From assembly GCA_965205275.1 (NCBI GenBank), contig OZ242168.1, positions 124,001 to 188,000 on the forward strand: 64,000 bases of DNA. The letters are read 5' to 3'. A program made the translations under genes and the position numbers. Under the pieces are notes generated by a model. The model did not search any database. It was not told the origin of the DNA and saw only the letters and a list, made by a program, of their open reading frames with translations. Numbering within the stretch: position 1 is the first letter of the stretch; every line of letters begins with the position of its first letter. Below are positions 52,581-61,693 of this stretch, one piece after another. The DNA comes from WTFY01 sp965205275 (lineage in GTDB: Bacteria > Pseudomonadota > Gammaproteobacteria > UBA4575).

Positions 52581-53600
52581 ATGCTTGATCAGGAAAGGTG
52601 TATGGAGCTACGAATATTGAGTAAACAGGGCAAGAGCATCAAGGATATCTGTCGGCTCACCGGTCATTCCCGCAACACTGTGCGGCGACACTTGCGCTCG
52701 GGGGCGCCCGCTACTTACCGACGGCCATTGCGCGGCAGCATTCTGGATCCTTTCAAGACGTATATTGGTGATCGGGTGCAAGCCAACCAGCCCCACCGGC
52801 TGCCGGCCACTGTGCTGTTCCGCGAGATCCAGGAACTGGGGTATCCTGGCGGGGAGCGCACTGTCAGGAGCTACGTCAGCAACCTCTACCCCTTGCCGCC
52901 CCCTGATCCCGTCATCCGCTTCGAGACCCGTCCCGGGTGCCAGCTGCAGGTCGACTGGTGTGTCTTTCGGCGGGGCAAGTATCCTCTGTCAGCGTTCGTT
53001 GCCACCCTGGGGTTCAGCCGCTACAGCTATGTGGAATTTGTCACCACGGAGCAGTTTGACCAACTCAGGCAATGCCACATCAACGCCTTTGAACATTTTG
53101 GCGGGGTCCCGTTGGAGATTTTGTACGACAACATGAAGACGGTCGTGCTGGAGAGGAACACCTTTGGTGCCGGCCGCCACCGGTTCCACCCTGGATTATG
53201 GGATCTGGGCAAGTTCTATGGATTTACCCCCAGGCTGTGCCGGGTGTACCGGGCCCAGACCAAGGGCAAGGTAGAACGTTTCAACCGGTATTTGCGCAAC
53301 AGCTTCTATTATCCCCTGCAGAGTTCACTAAAACAGGCGCACCTGACCCTGGATGTCGATACTGCCAATGTCCAGGTGGTGAAGTGGCTACGCGATGTGG
53401 CCAATAGCCGTACCCACAAGACCACCGGTGTGGTGCCGGCCGTTCGCCTGGCACAGGAACGGCAAGTCTTGCAGTCGTTACCGAGGTTCAATGCACAGAA
53501 GCCGAAGCCCATCGGATCACGGCCGGTGCGAACCTGGCCGGTAGAACCGCTGCAACGGTCACCGGCTGAGTATGAACAGCTCGTGCGGGCCTTCTCATGA
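52581..53600 (+). CDS. istA: IS21-family transposase IstA
   Basis: The 339 residues start at an ATG seven bases after AGGAGG (52569-52574), which decides it against the GTG at 52575. A helix-turn-helix (SIKDICRLTGHSRNTVRRHL) is followed by the DDE integrase core: QLQVDWCVFRRGK, LYDNMKTVVL-like ILYDNMKTVV, and TKGKVERFNRYLR. The gene appears intact. Its stop overlaps the istB start. Confidence 0.93.
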   Translation: MLDQERCMELRILSKQGKSIKDICRLTGHSRNTVRRHLRSGAPATYRRPLRGSILDPFKTYIGDRVQANQPHRLPATVLFREIQELGYPGGERTVRSYVSNLYPLPPPDPVIRFETRPGCQLQVDWCVFRRGKYPLSAFVATLGFSRYSYVEFVTTEQFDQLRQCHINAFEHFGGVPLEILYDNMKTVVLERNTFGAGRHRFHPGLWDLGKFYGFTPRLCRVYRAQTKGKVERFNRYLRNSFYYPLQSSLKQAHLTLDVDTANVQVVKWLRDVANSRTHKTTGVVPAVRLAQERQVLQSLPRFNAQKPKPIGSRPVRTWPVEPLQRSPAEYEQLVRAFS

Positions 53601-54388
53601 CATCCATGCTGTTGCATGAGCAAATTGCGGACCTGTGTGAGCGCCTCAAGCTCCAGGTGGTTGCCGACCAGTAGGTTGACTGGGCACAGGCGGCTGCCAG
53701 CCATGAAGACAGCTACATCGACTTCCTGGTGCGGGTGCTGAAGGCAGAACATGAAGCCCGGCAGGCCCGAAGCCGACAGATGCTTGTCAAAATGTCGGGC
53801 TTGCCCACCATCAAGACCCTGGATGAGTATGATTACACCTTTGCGGCCGGGGCACCTGAAAAGACCATTCAGGCACAGGCGGACCTGGCTTTTATCAGGC
53901 GCAAGGAGAACCTCATCCTGCTGGGGCCCAGTGGTACCGGAAAAACCCACCTGGCCATTGCCCTGGGGTATCTGGCCACCCAGCACAATCTGAAGGTCCG
54001 CTTCATGACGGCGGCGGACCTGATTTTGCAGTTGGAGACCGCCCGGCGGCAGGGACGTTATCAGGAGGTCATGCGTCGATCCATCATGAGTCCCAGTCTG
54101 TTGATGGTTGACGAGATCGGTTATCTGCCGCTCACCGGCGATCAGGCCAACCTCTTCTTCCAGGTGATTGCCAAGCGCTATGAGGCCGGGTCGGTAATCC
54201 TGACATCGAACCTCAGCTTTGGCGAATGGGAGCAAACCTTCGGCGGTAATGCCGCACTGACATCGGCAATGCTGGACCGGCTACTCCATCATTCCCATGT
54301 TATCCAGATCCGGGGGGATAGCTACAGACTGAAGGGAAAATACAAGGCCGGAGTGATCCGGAAAGAACCAAAGGAGAAGTCAAACTAA
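53597..54388 (+). pseudogene. istB: IS21-family helper ATPase IstB with internal stop
   Basis: The frame starts at the ATG overlapping the istA stop, but codon 26 is TAG (53672-53674) in ...QVVADQ-stop-VDWAQAA; the rest is intact: GPSGTGKTHLAIALGYLA is the Walker A and LLMVDEIGYLPLTGDQ the Walker B. Reinitiation at GTG/ATG codons downstream (for example 53729) could still make a large C-terminal part with the ATPase domain, so activity is possible but doubtful. Confidence 0.88.
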
Positions 54389-54479
54389 CCAGGGGGTCAG
54401 TTTTAACTTGCCGTTGACAACCCAGTGGATCGAGTCAAGACAACAAGTATGATGTAGAAAAAATACTAAGACTTTTTGC

Positions 54480-55715
54480 TCAGCTGTTGGCCGCTTTGGA
54501 GAAGATCGGAATCACCTTCCCGGATACGCGCATCTCATCCAGGTAATCGGCCCACCATTGCATCATTGTCCTGCGTTCGTCCAGATAGCGGGCATGGTAG
54601 GTATACGCAGCCCGGACACTGTTTCGCTCCTTGTGGGCCAGCTGGCGTTCAATCGCATCCGGGTTAAAGCCGGTCTCGTTCAGGATCGAGGAGGCAGTGG
54701 CACGGAAACCATGCGGCACCGCCTTGCTCTTGCCTTCATGTGTACCGTCATAGCCCAGCTTGAAAATCGCACGGCGCATGGTGTTGTCCGACATCTCGCG
54801 GGTGCGGTTCCGTTCCGACGGGAACACCAGATCATACCTGCCGGTCATGCCCCTCAACAGCTCAACCACTTCCAGGGCCTGTCTGGACAGTGGAACCAGA
54901 TGCTCATTCCTCATCTTCATGCGATCCGCAGAGATACGCCACACCTTGTCCCTAAGATCAAACTCCTCCCAGCGGGCACCGCGCAACTCTCCGGAGCGTA
55001 CAAAGGTCAGCAGCAATAACTTGATCGCACGTTGAGTCAGCATGCGGCCCCGGTCGCTGTAGGTTTCCAGAGCTTTCAGAAACGGTGGCAGTTCCTCTCT
55101 GGGCAAAGAAGCCCAGTGCCGGGCCCTGCGCTGCCTGACAATGCCATCCAGATCACCAGCGGGATTATTGGTGGCAATACCCTGCTGGATCGCAAAGCGG
55201 CAAACAGCATGGATTGCCTGCTTGACCCGGTTGGCAACATCCAGCGCACCACGAGCCTCAATCTTGCGAATCGTGGCAATGACCCGTTTTGGAGTGATCT
55301 CATCGATGTACAGATACCCCAGATCCCGGAAGGCATTGCTTTCCAGCCGTCTGAGTACCCGGGCAGCATGCCGCGGAGTCCAGGTATCCTTGTTGTGCTC
55401 CCACCATTGACGGGCGACAGCCTCAAAGTCATCAATTTGTTTTGCCTGCTTTTCTTCCTTGCGAACTTCACCAGGATCTTGGTTATTGTCGAGGTGTATC
55501 TTGGCTTGCCTGCGCTTTTCCCTGGCATCCTTGAGACTGACCTCGGGGTAGACGCCCAGAGCCAGTGTCTTTCGCTTGCCGCGAAACCGGTAATCCAGAC
55601 GCCAGTATTTGTGTCCGCTCTTCTTGATAAGCAAATACATGCCGCCACCGTCTGCCATCTTGTAGCTGCCGGAGCGGGGTTTAGCTGCCTTGATGCGGGT
55701 ATTGGTCAGGGTCAT
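54480..55715 (-). CDS. Tyrosine recombinase / island integrase (DUF4102 family)
   Basis: I start at the ATG of 55713-55715 (MTLTNTRIKAAKPRSGSYKM), 411 residues. The N-terminal DUF4102 domain is followed by a SAM-like core-binding domain and the catalytic domain with VRSGELRGARWEEF (Arg), HGFRATASSILNE (His-x-x-Arg), HKERNSVRAAYTYHARYLDE (His, Tyr). It ends near the IS21 element. Its start faces tRNA-Arg(CCT) 180 bases away, the normal position of such integrases. Confidence 0.95.
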   Translation of the reverse strand: MTLTNTRIKAAKPRSGSYKMADGGGMYLLIKKSGHKYWRLDYRFRGKRKTLALGVYPEVSLKDAREKRRQAKIHLDNNQDPGEVRKEEKQAKQIDDFEAVARQWWEHNKDTWTPRHAARVLRRLESNAFRDLGYLYIDEITPKRVIATIRKIEARGALDVANRVKQAIHAVCRFAIQQGIATNNPAGDLDGIVRQRRARHWASLPREELPPFLKALETYSDRGRMLTQRAIKLLLLTFVRSGELRGARWEEFDLRDKVWRISADRMKMRNEHLVPLSRQALEVVELLRGMTGRYDLVFPSERNRTREMSDNTMRRAIFKLGYDGTHEGKSKAVPHGFRATASSILNETGFNPDAIERQLAHKERNSVRAAYTYHARYLDERRTMMQWWADYLDEMRVSGKVIPIFSKAANS

Positions 55716-55880
55716 TTTTGACGGTACTTTTTTTAAAACGAATCGAGATACCGACAAAAGTACCGTCATTTTTCTGGATGTCAATAAATCTTGTCGGATA
55801 CTAAAAAACGAAAGAATACGTGTAAGTTATTATTTTAATTATGTTTTATAGACGTTATTGGATTTTTTAGGACGTTATCA
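55716..55880. promoter_or_regulatory. Integrase upstream region
   Basis: The AT-rich 165 bases between the integrase and the tRNA should hold the integrase promoter and possible excisionase or IHF sites. Runs such as ATTATTTTAATTATG (55830-55845) fit a promoter, but no clear pair is identified. A short repeat GACGTTAT occurs around 55850-55880. Confidence 0.35.
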
Positions 55881-55899
55881 GACAGCTTAAATGGCGCCC
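55881..55899. other. Candidate attachment site at tRNA-Arg 3' end
   Basis: These 19 bases overlap the CCA end of the tRNA-Arg gene and match 45567-45585 at 17 positions. Integrases of the family in front of this tRNA use the tRNA 3' end as core site; this is the island-chromosome junction side. Confidence 0.55.
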
Positions 55900-55968
55900 C
55901 GAGCAGGATTCGAACCTGCGACCTTCCCCTTAGGAGGGGGACGCTCTATCCAGCTGAGCTAACGGGGC
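55892..55968 (-). tRNA. tRNA-Arg (anticodon CCT)
   Basis: Reading from 55968 to 55892: acceptor GCCCCGT..., D-arm, anticodon stem CCCCT-like arm with loop CTCCTAA (anticodon CCT), T-arm GGTTCGAATCC, and encoded CCA. The bottom pair of the acceptor stem is T-T. It decodes AGG, and its 3' end is a common island target. Confidence 0.95.
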
Positions 55969-56089
55969 AATACGTGGAATTCATTTTATCATGAGCAGCC
56001 TGAAAGGCTTGCATTGCATGTAACGCCTGTACGTGCAGGAAGCGCAAGGTTATCCCCGCATAGGCTATACCCATTCCTGCTAGCCCCAT

Positions 56090-56176
56090 TGGTGCCGGGA
56101 GAGAGACTCGAACTCTCACTCTGTTTCCAGAACCGGATTTTGAGTCCGGCGCGTCTACCGGTTCCGCCACCCCGGC
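56090..56176 (-). tRNA. tRNA-Leu (anticodon CAA)
   Basis: From 56176 to 56090 the strand folds as a class II tRNA: acceptor GCCGGGG/..CCCGGC, anticodon stem CCGGA/TCCGG with loop CTCAAAA (anticodon CAA), a long variable arm, T-arm GAGTTCGAGTCTC, and encoded CCA. It decodes UUG. Confidence 0.95.
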
Positions 56177-56253
56177 GCACTCTTGAAAAATTTAGGGTAA
56201 ATTAGCAGGCCAGCAATATCCAGACCGTTAACACAGAAAATATACCATACGTT

Positions 56254-57282
56254 TTGAATTTAGTTCAGTTTGACTACAAACTTCCCGAAGCACTTATCGC
56301 TCAATTCCCGTTTCCGGAGCGAACTGCAAGCAGGCTGCTTCGTTTTGCATGCAATGGCAGCGTATTCGACGATTTGAATTTTATCGATCTGCCGCACTTA
56401 TTGCGCGAGGGGGATCTGCTGGTATTGAACGATACCAAGGTCATCCCTGCACGCTTATATGGCAAAAAATCATCGGGAGGTAGGGTGGAACTGTTGTTTG
56501 AACGGATGCTTGATGCTGGCAAGGCAATCGTACAGCTTAAAGTCAGTAAATCCCCTGCGCCAGGAAGCCATTTGATTTTTGCAGGCAATGTCACCGCAGA
56601 AGTTGAAGGCCGACAGGATGATTTTTTTGTTCTTCAGTTCAAAAACCGGATGGAAATTGAGACGCTGTTGCAGCAATCCGGACAAATTCCGTTACCTCCT
56701 TATATCAGGAGAAAACCGGACCAGACAGATATTGAACGTTATCAAACGGTCTATGCGCAGCATAAAGGTGCAGTTGCTGCACCGACTGCGGGACTGCATT
56801 TCGACCGACCCATGCTTGAACAGTTGCAACGCCAGGGCGTGGAGCATGTTTGCATTACCCTGCACGTGGGCGCAGGCACATTTCAGCCCGTTCGTGTACA
56901 GGAGATTGAGGCACATACCCTCCATGCTGAACGGGTGCATGTCACGCAGCAGGTATGCCAGAGGGTAACCGACTGCAAGCAACGTGGCGGGCGCGTGATT
57001 GCAGTCGGCACCACTGCAGTGCGTGCATTGGAGTCCGCGGCACTTGATCGTGGCATCGGCCCGTATGCGGGCGATACAAGTCTGTTTATTTATCCAGGGT
57101 TCCAATTTAAAGTAGTGGACGGATTGATTACCAACTTTCATTTGCCAAAATCAACATTGCTGATGCTGGTGTGTGCCTTTGCAGGCTATGAGACCACAAT
57201 GGCTGCCTACCGGCATGCGGTAGCACAACACTATCGTTTTCATAGTTACGGCGATGCCATGTTTATCGAACAGGCAAAATAA
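56254..57282 (+). CDS. queA: S-adenosylmethionine:tRNA ribosyltransferase-isomerase
   Basis: QueA transfers the ribosyl part of SAM to preQ1 on tRNA. The 342 residues start at TTG 56254 (MNLVQFDYKLPEALIAQFP) and include LLVLNDTKVIPARLYG, AAPTAGLHF and GTTAVRALES. E. coli QueA has 356 residues. No ATG suits the start. Directly before tgt. Confidence 0.95.
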   Translation: MNLVQFDYKLPEALIAQFPFPERTASRLLRFACNGSVFDDLNFIDLPHLLREGDLLVLNDTKVIPARLYGKKSSGGRVELLFERMLDAGKAIVQLKVSKSPAPGSHLIFAGNVTAEVEGRQDDFFVLQFKNRMEIETLLQQSGQIPLPPYIRRKPDQTDIERYQTVYAQHKGAVAAPTAGLHFDRPMLEQLQRQGVEHVCITLHVGAGTFQPVRVQEIEAHTLHAERVHVTQQVCQRVTDCKQRGGRVIAVGTTAVRALESAALDRGIGPYAGDTSLFIYPGFQFKVVDGLITNFHLPKSTLLMLVCAFAGYETTMAAYRHAVAQHYRFHSYGDAMFIEQAK

Positions 57283-57303
57283 ACGGCGTAACAGGTAACG
57301 ATT

Positions 57304-58419
57304 ATGCAGTTCACGATTCATGCAACGGATGGCTGTGCCCGCAGCGGGAGTCTGACGTTTGCCCGCGGCAACGTGGACACCCCTGCATTTATGCCGGTAG
57401 GCACCCATGGCACAGTGAAGGCAATGACTCCGGAAGAGCTGCGAACGTCCGGCACACAGATCATCCTGAGCAATACCTTCCATCTGATGCTGCGACCCGG
57501 GATAGAAATTATCCGGCAACATCAGGGGCTGCATAATTTTATGCAGTGGCAGGGACCTATTCTGACGGATTCCGGTGGATTCCAGACCTTCAGTCTGGCT
57601 TCGATGAGAAAAATGACCGAACAGGGGGTAACGTTCAAATCACCGGTAGATGGTGCAGAAGTGTTTCTCAGCCCTGAACTTGCAATCGAGATTCAGCAAC
57701 AGCTCGATGCGGATGTCATTATGGTGCTGGACGAATGTACAGCGCATACGGCAACCCGGACCCAGGCCCTTGATTCGATGCAGTTATCGTTGCGCTGGGC
57801 CCAGCGCTGCAAGGCTGCGCATGGTGCCCACGACAGTGCCTTGTTCGGCATTGTTCAGGGAGGCAGGTATACGGATTTACGAAAACAGTGCGCAATGGAA
57901 CTGATCGGGACGGGTTTCAGCGGGTATGCTCTCGGCGGTTTATGTGTGGGGGAAGAGTTATCTGAACGTGAAGCCCTCCTTGATGCCATGTTACCGATAT
58001 TGCCTGAGGACAAGCCTCGTTACATGATGGGGGCGGGTAAGCCGCTGGATATCATCAAGGCTGTACAACGCGGGGTTGACATGTTTGACTGTGTACTGCC
58101 TACACGCAATGCGCGTACCGGCTTTCTCTATACACGCAGTGGGCTGCTGCGCATCAGGAACAGTCGATATCGCGACGATATACGTCCGGTTGATGACCGG
58201 TGCACCTGTTATACCTGTCGGCACTATTCACGTTCCTATCTGCGGCATCTGGACAAATGTGGAGAAATTCTCGGTGCACGCCTGAATACTATCCATAATC
58301 TGCATTACTTCCAGGACTTTATGCGGGAAGTGCGCCAGGCCATCGTGGACGGGAATTTTGCAGAATATTCCAGGGAGTTTTATTGTATGCAGCCCCATGA
58401 TGCAGAGACTGTGTCATAA
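57304..58419 (+). CDS. tgt: tRNA-guanine transglycosylase
   Basis: Tgt exchanges G34 for preQ1 in Tyr, His, Asn and Asp tRNAs. The 371 residues contain LSNTFHLMLRPG, LTDSGGFQTFSL, GIVQGGRYTDLR, and the zinc motif CTCYTCRHYSRSYLRHL. E. coli Tgt has 375. It precedes yajC-secD-secF as in E. coli. Confidence 0.97.
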   Translation: MQFTIHATDGCARSGSLTFARGNVDTPAFMPVGTHGTVKAMTPEELRTSGTQIILSNTFHLMLRPGIEIIRQHQGLHNFMQWQGPILTDSGGFQTFSLASMRKMTEQGVTFKSPVDGAEVFLSPELAIEIQQQLDADVIMVLDECTAHTATRTQALDSMQLSLRWAQRCKAAHGAHDSALFGIVQGGRYTDLRKQCAMELIGTGFSGYALGGLCVGEELSEREALLDAMLPILPEDKPRYMMGAGKPLDIIKAVQRGVDMFDCVLPTRNARTGFLYTRSGLLRIRNSRYRDDIRPVDDRCTCYTCRHYSRSYLRHLDKCGEILGARLNTIHNLHYFQDFMREVRQAIVDGNFAEYSREFYCMQPHDAETVS

Positions 58420-58493
58420 TACGGCGCTGCAAATTCTGAGTGAACCCTGGAGGGATTCGAAATTTCCAGGCCCTGAACCAAAAGAAGGATGTT

Positions 58494-58820
58494 ATGTTTT
58501 TAATTTCTGATGCAATGGCCGAAAGCCCAGCCGGTCCACTCGGTGGCGGGTATGAAATTTTCATCATGATCGGGATTTTTTTCGCGATCATGTATTTCAT
58601 GATCATCCGCCCCCAGCAAAAACGCAGTAAAGACCATCGAAAACTAATTAGTTCACTTTCGAAAGGGGATGAAATTGTGACTTCTGGAGGTGTGCTGGGC
58701 AAAATCCTGAAAGTTGGCGATAATTCAATTACGCTTGAAATTGCTGAAGGGGTTGCCATAAAGCTGCAAAAAAGCTCAATTTCCTCGGTGCTGCCGAAAG
58801 GCTCAATGAAACATGATTGA
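58494..58820 (+). CDS. yajC: Preprotein translocase subunit YajC
   Basis: YajC associates with SecDF. I start at the ATG of 58494, after AAGAAGGA, rather than at the GTG of 58440. The 108 residues have a membrane helix EIFIMIGIFFAIMYFMIIRP and the conserved QQKRSKDHRKLISSLSKGDEI segment. E. coli YajC has 110. Confidence 0.96.
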   Translation: MFLISDAMAESPAGPLGGGYEIFIMIGIFFAIMYFMIIRPQQKRSKDHRKLISSLSKGDEIVTSGGVLGKILKVGDNSITLEIAEGVAIKLQKSSISSVLPKGSMKHD

Positions 58821-58877
58821 TGGATACGTATAGACGTTCCTCATTCCCCTGCAGAAATATTTTAAAAGGTTAAATGC

Positions 58878-60752
58878 ATGGCTGTGGCGCCACTGAATCG
58901 GTATCCATTGTGGAAGCATCTGCTCATCCTGACGGTGATTGCAGTAACGGGTTTGTACACCCTGCCGAATCTGTACCCCAGCATACCGGCTGTTCAGGTG
59001 TCGCATGAATCCGGGAAGCTTGATGCGTCGACCCTCCCGACTCTGAAGCAGGCCTTGCAGGAAAAAGGTATTGAGATTCAAGGTGAAGACCGGGGAAATA
59101 ACAGGATATTGCTGCATTTTGCGGATACCGAACAGCAGTTGCGGGCTTTTGAGGCAGGCAAGGAGGCATTGGACGGGCGCCATATTGTGGCGTTGAATCT
59201 TGCCACCTCGATGCCCGGGTGGTTGCGGCTTATTGGTGCATCGCCCATGAACCTTGGCCTGGATTTGCGTGGTGGTGTGCATTTTCTTTTGCAGGTCGAT
59301 ATGAAAGCGGCCAGCGCAAAAGCGATTAATAATTACGCGGCTTCATTCCGGGGGAACCTGCGTGAAGCCAAGCTTCGACGTTTTTCCGTGACCCAGACAG
59401 GCGATGAGGTACAGGTCAGGTTCAGGGATGCCAAAAGCCGGGCTGCAGGACTTGAAGTACTCAGGAAAGAGTATGGAGATGAACTGAGCCTCTCTGAACA
59501 GGACAGTGATGACGGATTTTCCCTCGCCGCAAAAATCAATGAAGAAACCATACGGAAAATCCAAAGTCTGGCAATTCAGCAAAATATACAAACCCTTCGT
59601 AATCGAGTGAACGAACTGGGTGTTGCCGAGCCGGTGATACAGCAACAAGGGGCTGAACGTATTGTCGTGCAGCTTCCTGGCGTACAGGATACAGCTCAGG
59701 CCAAGGAAATTCTGGGGGCGACTGCGACGGTAGAGTTTCGCATGGTGAACGAGCAGTCTGACCCGTTTGAAGCGGCCGAGACGGGACGTATTCCGGTAGG
59801 TTCGATACTTTACTATGAGCGGGATAGCAAAAATCCCATTCTGTTGAAACGGGCGGTGATGTTAACGGGCGACTCGATTATCAATGCCAACTCGGGTTTT
59901 GATGAAAATGGACTGCCGGCTGTAATTATCACTCTTGACGGTAAGGGTGCGTCCCGTTTTAGCAAGGTGACTGCTGAAAATATCAAAAAATTAATGGCCG
60001 TTGTATTTATCGACAATAAAACCGTCACGATCAACAAAGACGGCAAACAAACGAGAAAAACAGTCAAGAGCGAGGAAGTTGTCAGCGTTGCACGCATACA
60101 GGAACAGCTCGGCAAGCGTTTCCAGATTGAAGGCCTGGATTCCACGCATGAATCGCTTAAGCTTGCCTTGCTGCTGCGCGCAGGGGCACTGGCTGCACCG
60201 GTGGAGATTGTGGAAGAGCGTACTGTCGGCCCGAGTCTTGGCCAGCAGAATATCGATCTGGGCAAAAAGTCGATCATTATTGGATTTATCCTCGTGATGA
60301 TTTTCATGGTCCTGTATTACCGTCTGTTTGGTGTTGCGGCTGACTTGGCACTGGCTGTGAATCTGGTTCTGATTGTCGGCACCATGTCCCTCATACCAGG
60401 TGCCACCCTGACCCTCCCGGGTATCGCAGGGATCGTGTTGACGGTAGGGATGGCAGTAGACGCCAACGTTTTGATTTTTGAGCGCATTCGTGAGGAATTA
60501 CGCAATGGGAATTCACCCCAGGCCAGCATTCACGCAGGATACAGCAAGGCCCTTTCCACCATTGCCGATGCCAATGTCACCACGTTAATTGCTGCAATCG
60601 TATTGTTTGTATTCGGTACGGGTCCGATCAAGGGTTTTGCGGTGACCCTGTCGATCGGGATCGTGTGTTCCATGTTTACTGCCATCATGGGTACGCGCGC
60701 ACTGGTCAATCTGTACTACGGCAGTAAAAAATCACCAAAACTTGCGGTGTAG
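58878..60752 (+). CDS. secD: Protein translocase subunit SecD
   Basis: SecD with SecF uses the proton gradient to finish export. The 624 residues start with a membrane helix (16-34), then a large periplasmic domain containing LGLDLRGGVHFLLQV, and a C-terminal block of five helices with AVDANVLIFERIREEL. E. coli SecD has 615. It is two bases from secF. Confidence 0.97.
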   Translation: MAVAPLNRYPLWKHLLILTVIAVTGLYTLPNLYPSIPAVQVSHESGKLDASTLPTLKQALQEKGIEIQGEDRGNNRILLHFADTEQQLRAFEAGKEALDGRHIVALNLATSMPGWLRLIGASPMNLGLDLRGGVHFLLQVDMKAASAKAINNYAASFRGNLREAKLRRFSVTQTGDEVQVRFRDAKSRAAGLEVLRKEYGDELSLSEQDSDDGFSLAAKINEETIRKIQSLAIQQNIQTLRNRVNELGVAEPVIQQQGAERIVVQLPGVQDTAQAKEILGATATVEFRMVNEQSDPFEAAETGRIPVGSILYYERDSKNPILLKRAVMLTGDSIINANSGFDENGLPAVIITLDGKGASRFSKVTAENIKKLMAVVFIDNKTVTINKDGKQTRKTVKSEEVVSVARIQEQLGKRFQIEGLDSTHESLKLALLLRAGALAAPVEIVEERTVGPSLGQQNIDLGKKSIIIGFILVMIFMVLYYRLFGVAADLALAVNLVLIVGTMSLIPGATLTLPGIAGIVLTVGMAVDANVLIFERIREELRNGNSPQASIHAGYSKALSTIADANVTTLIAAIVLFVFGTGPIKGFAVTLSIGIVCSMFTAIMGTRALVNLYYGSKKSPKLAV

Positions 60753-60754
60753 TC

Positions 60755-61693
60755 ATGCAGTTACTGAAAGACAAGCTTGATATAGATTTTATGGGGAAAC
60801 GCAAGGTTGCCCTGTTGTTTTCATGTGCATTGATCGTGCTCTCAATCGCGGCAATGGGTACGCGTGGATTGAACCTGGGGATTGATTTTACCGGTGGCAC
60901 GCTGGTTGAAGTAGGCTATTCCGACTCGGTAAAACTTGAAACGGTTCGCCAGGCCCTGTTTGAGAACGGGCTTGACGATGCCATTGTCCAGCACTTTGGA
61001 ACCACCCGGGACGTGTTGATTCGCTTGCCGGTTGTGGAGTCTGCTCAGGATAAGTCCTCACTCAGTACCCGGGTCATCCGTGCGTTGGGTTCCACCGGGT
61101 CCCTTGAAGTGCAGCGTGTTGAATTTGTGGGTCCGCAGGTGGGAGGCGAACTGCGCGACAAGGGTGGGCTGGCTATGCTGTATGCATTGATCGGCATCCT
61201 TATTTATGTTGCGTTGCGTTTTGAGTGGCGTTTTTCCCTGGGCTCGGTTGCAGCCCTAGTGCATGATGTCATTCTGGTTGTTGGTTTTTTTGCGCTCACC
61301 CAGACTGAGTTTGATTTGACCGTGCTGGCGGCACTGCTGGCAGTGATTGGTTACTCGCTTAACGATACGATCGTTGTGTTTGACAGGATCCGTGAGAATT
61401 TCAGACGCACCCGCAAAGCCACCTCGGAAAAGGTGATCAATACCTCAATCAATCAGACGCTTTCACGTACCCTGATGACCTCTATGACCACGTTACTGGT
61501 ACTGGGTGCATTGTTTTTGTTCGGAGGCGAAGTCATTCATGCATTTTCAATTGCATTGATTGTCGGTGTGCTTGTCGGAACGTATTCATCTATTTACATT
61601 GCAAGTTCCTCCTTGCTTGCCCTGAAGGTCAGCAAGGAAGATCTGATACCGGTTGAAAAGGCCACGGGGAATGAAGATGGCAGTCAGGTTTGA
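60755..61693 (+). CDS. secF: Protein translocase subunit SecF
   Basis: The 312 residues have an N-terminal membrane helix, GIDFTGGTLVEV, a small periplasmic part, and a helix bundle with GYSLNDTIVVFDRIREN. Length matches E. coli (323). Its stop directly adjoins the stop of suhB on the other strand. Confidence 0.97.
   Translation: MQLLKDKLDIDFMGKRKVALLFSCALIVLSIAAMGTRGLNLGIDFTGGTLVEVGYSDSVKLETVRQALFENGLDDAIVQHFGTTRDVLIRLPVVESAQDKSSLSTRVIRALGSTGSLEVQRVEFVGPQVGGELRDKGGLAMLYALIGILIYVALRFEWRFSLGSVAALVHDVILVVGFFALTQTEFDLTVLAALLAVIGYSLNDTIVVFDRIRENFRRTRKATSEKVINTSINQTLSRTLMTSMTTLLVLGALFLFGGEVIHAFSIALIVGVLVGTYSSIYIASSSLLALKVSKEDLIPVEKATGNEDGSQV

Larger units (their letters stand above)
52494..54419 (+). 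mobile_element. IS21-family insertion sequence (about 1.9 kb)
   Basis: The left end (TGTTAGCGGCAATGTAAAAA, then TGACCCCC) and the inverted right end (TGTCAACGGCAAGTTAAAAC, then TGACCCCC) match well. IstA and IstB overlap by ATGA as in this family. No target repeat was found in the flanks. IstB has a nonsense codon. Confidence 0.88.

Noticed and set aside
53309..54235. 308-codon minus frame over istA/istB
   Set aside because: Antisense to the recognised transposition genes; no family features.
55032..55721. 229-codon plus frame over the integrase
   Set aside because: Antisense to clear integrase motifs.
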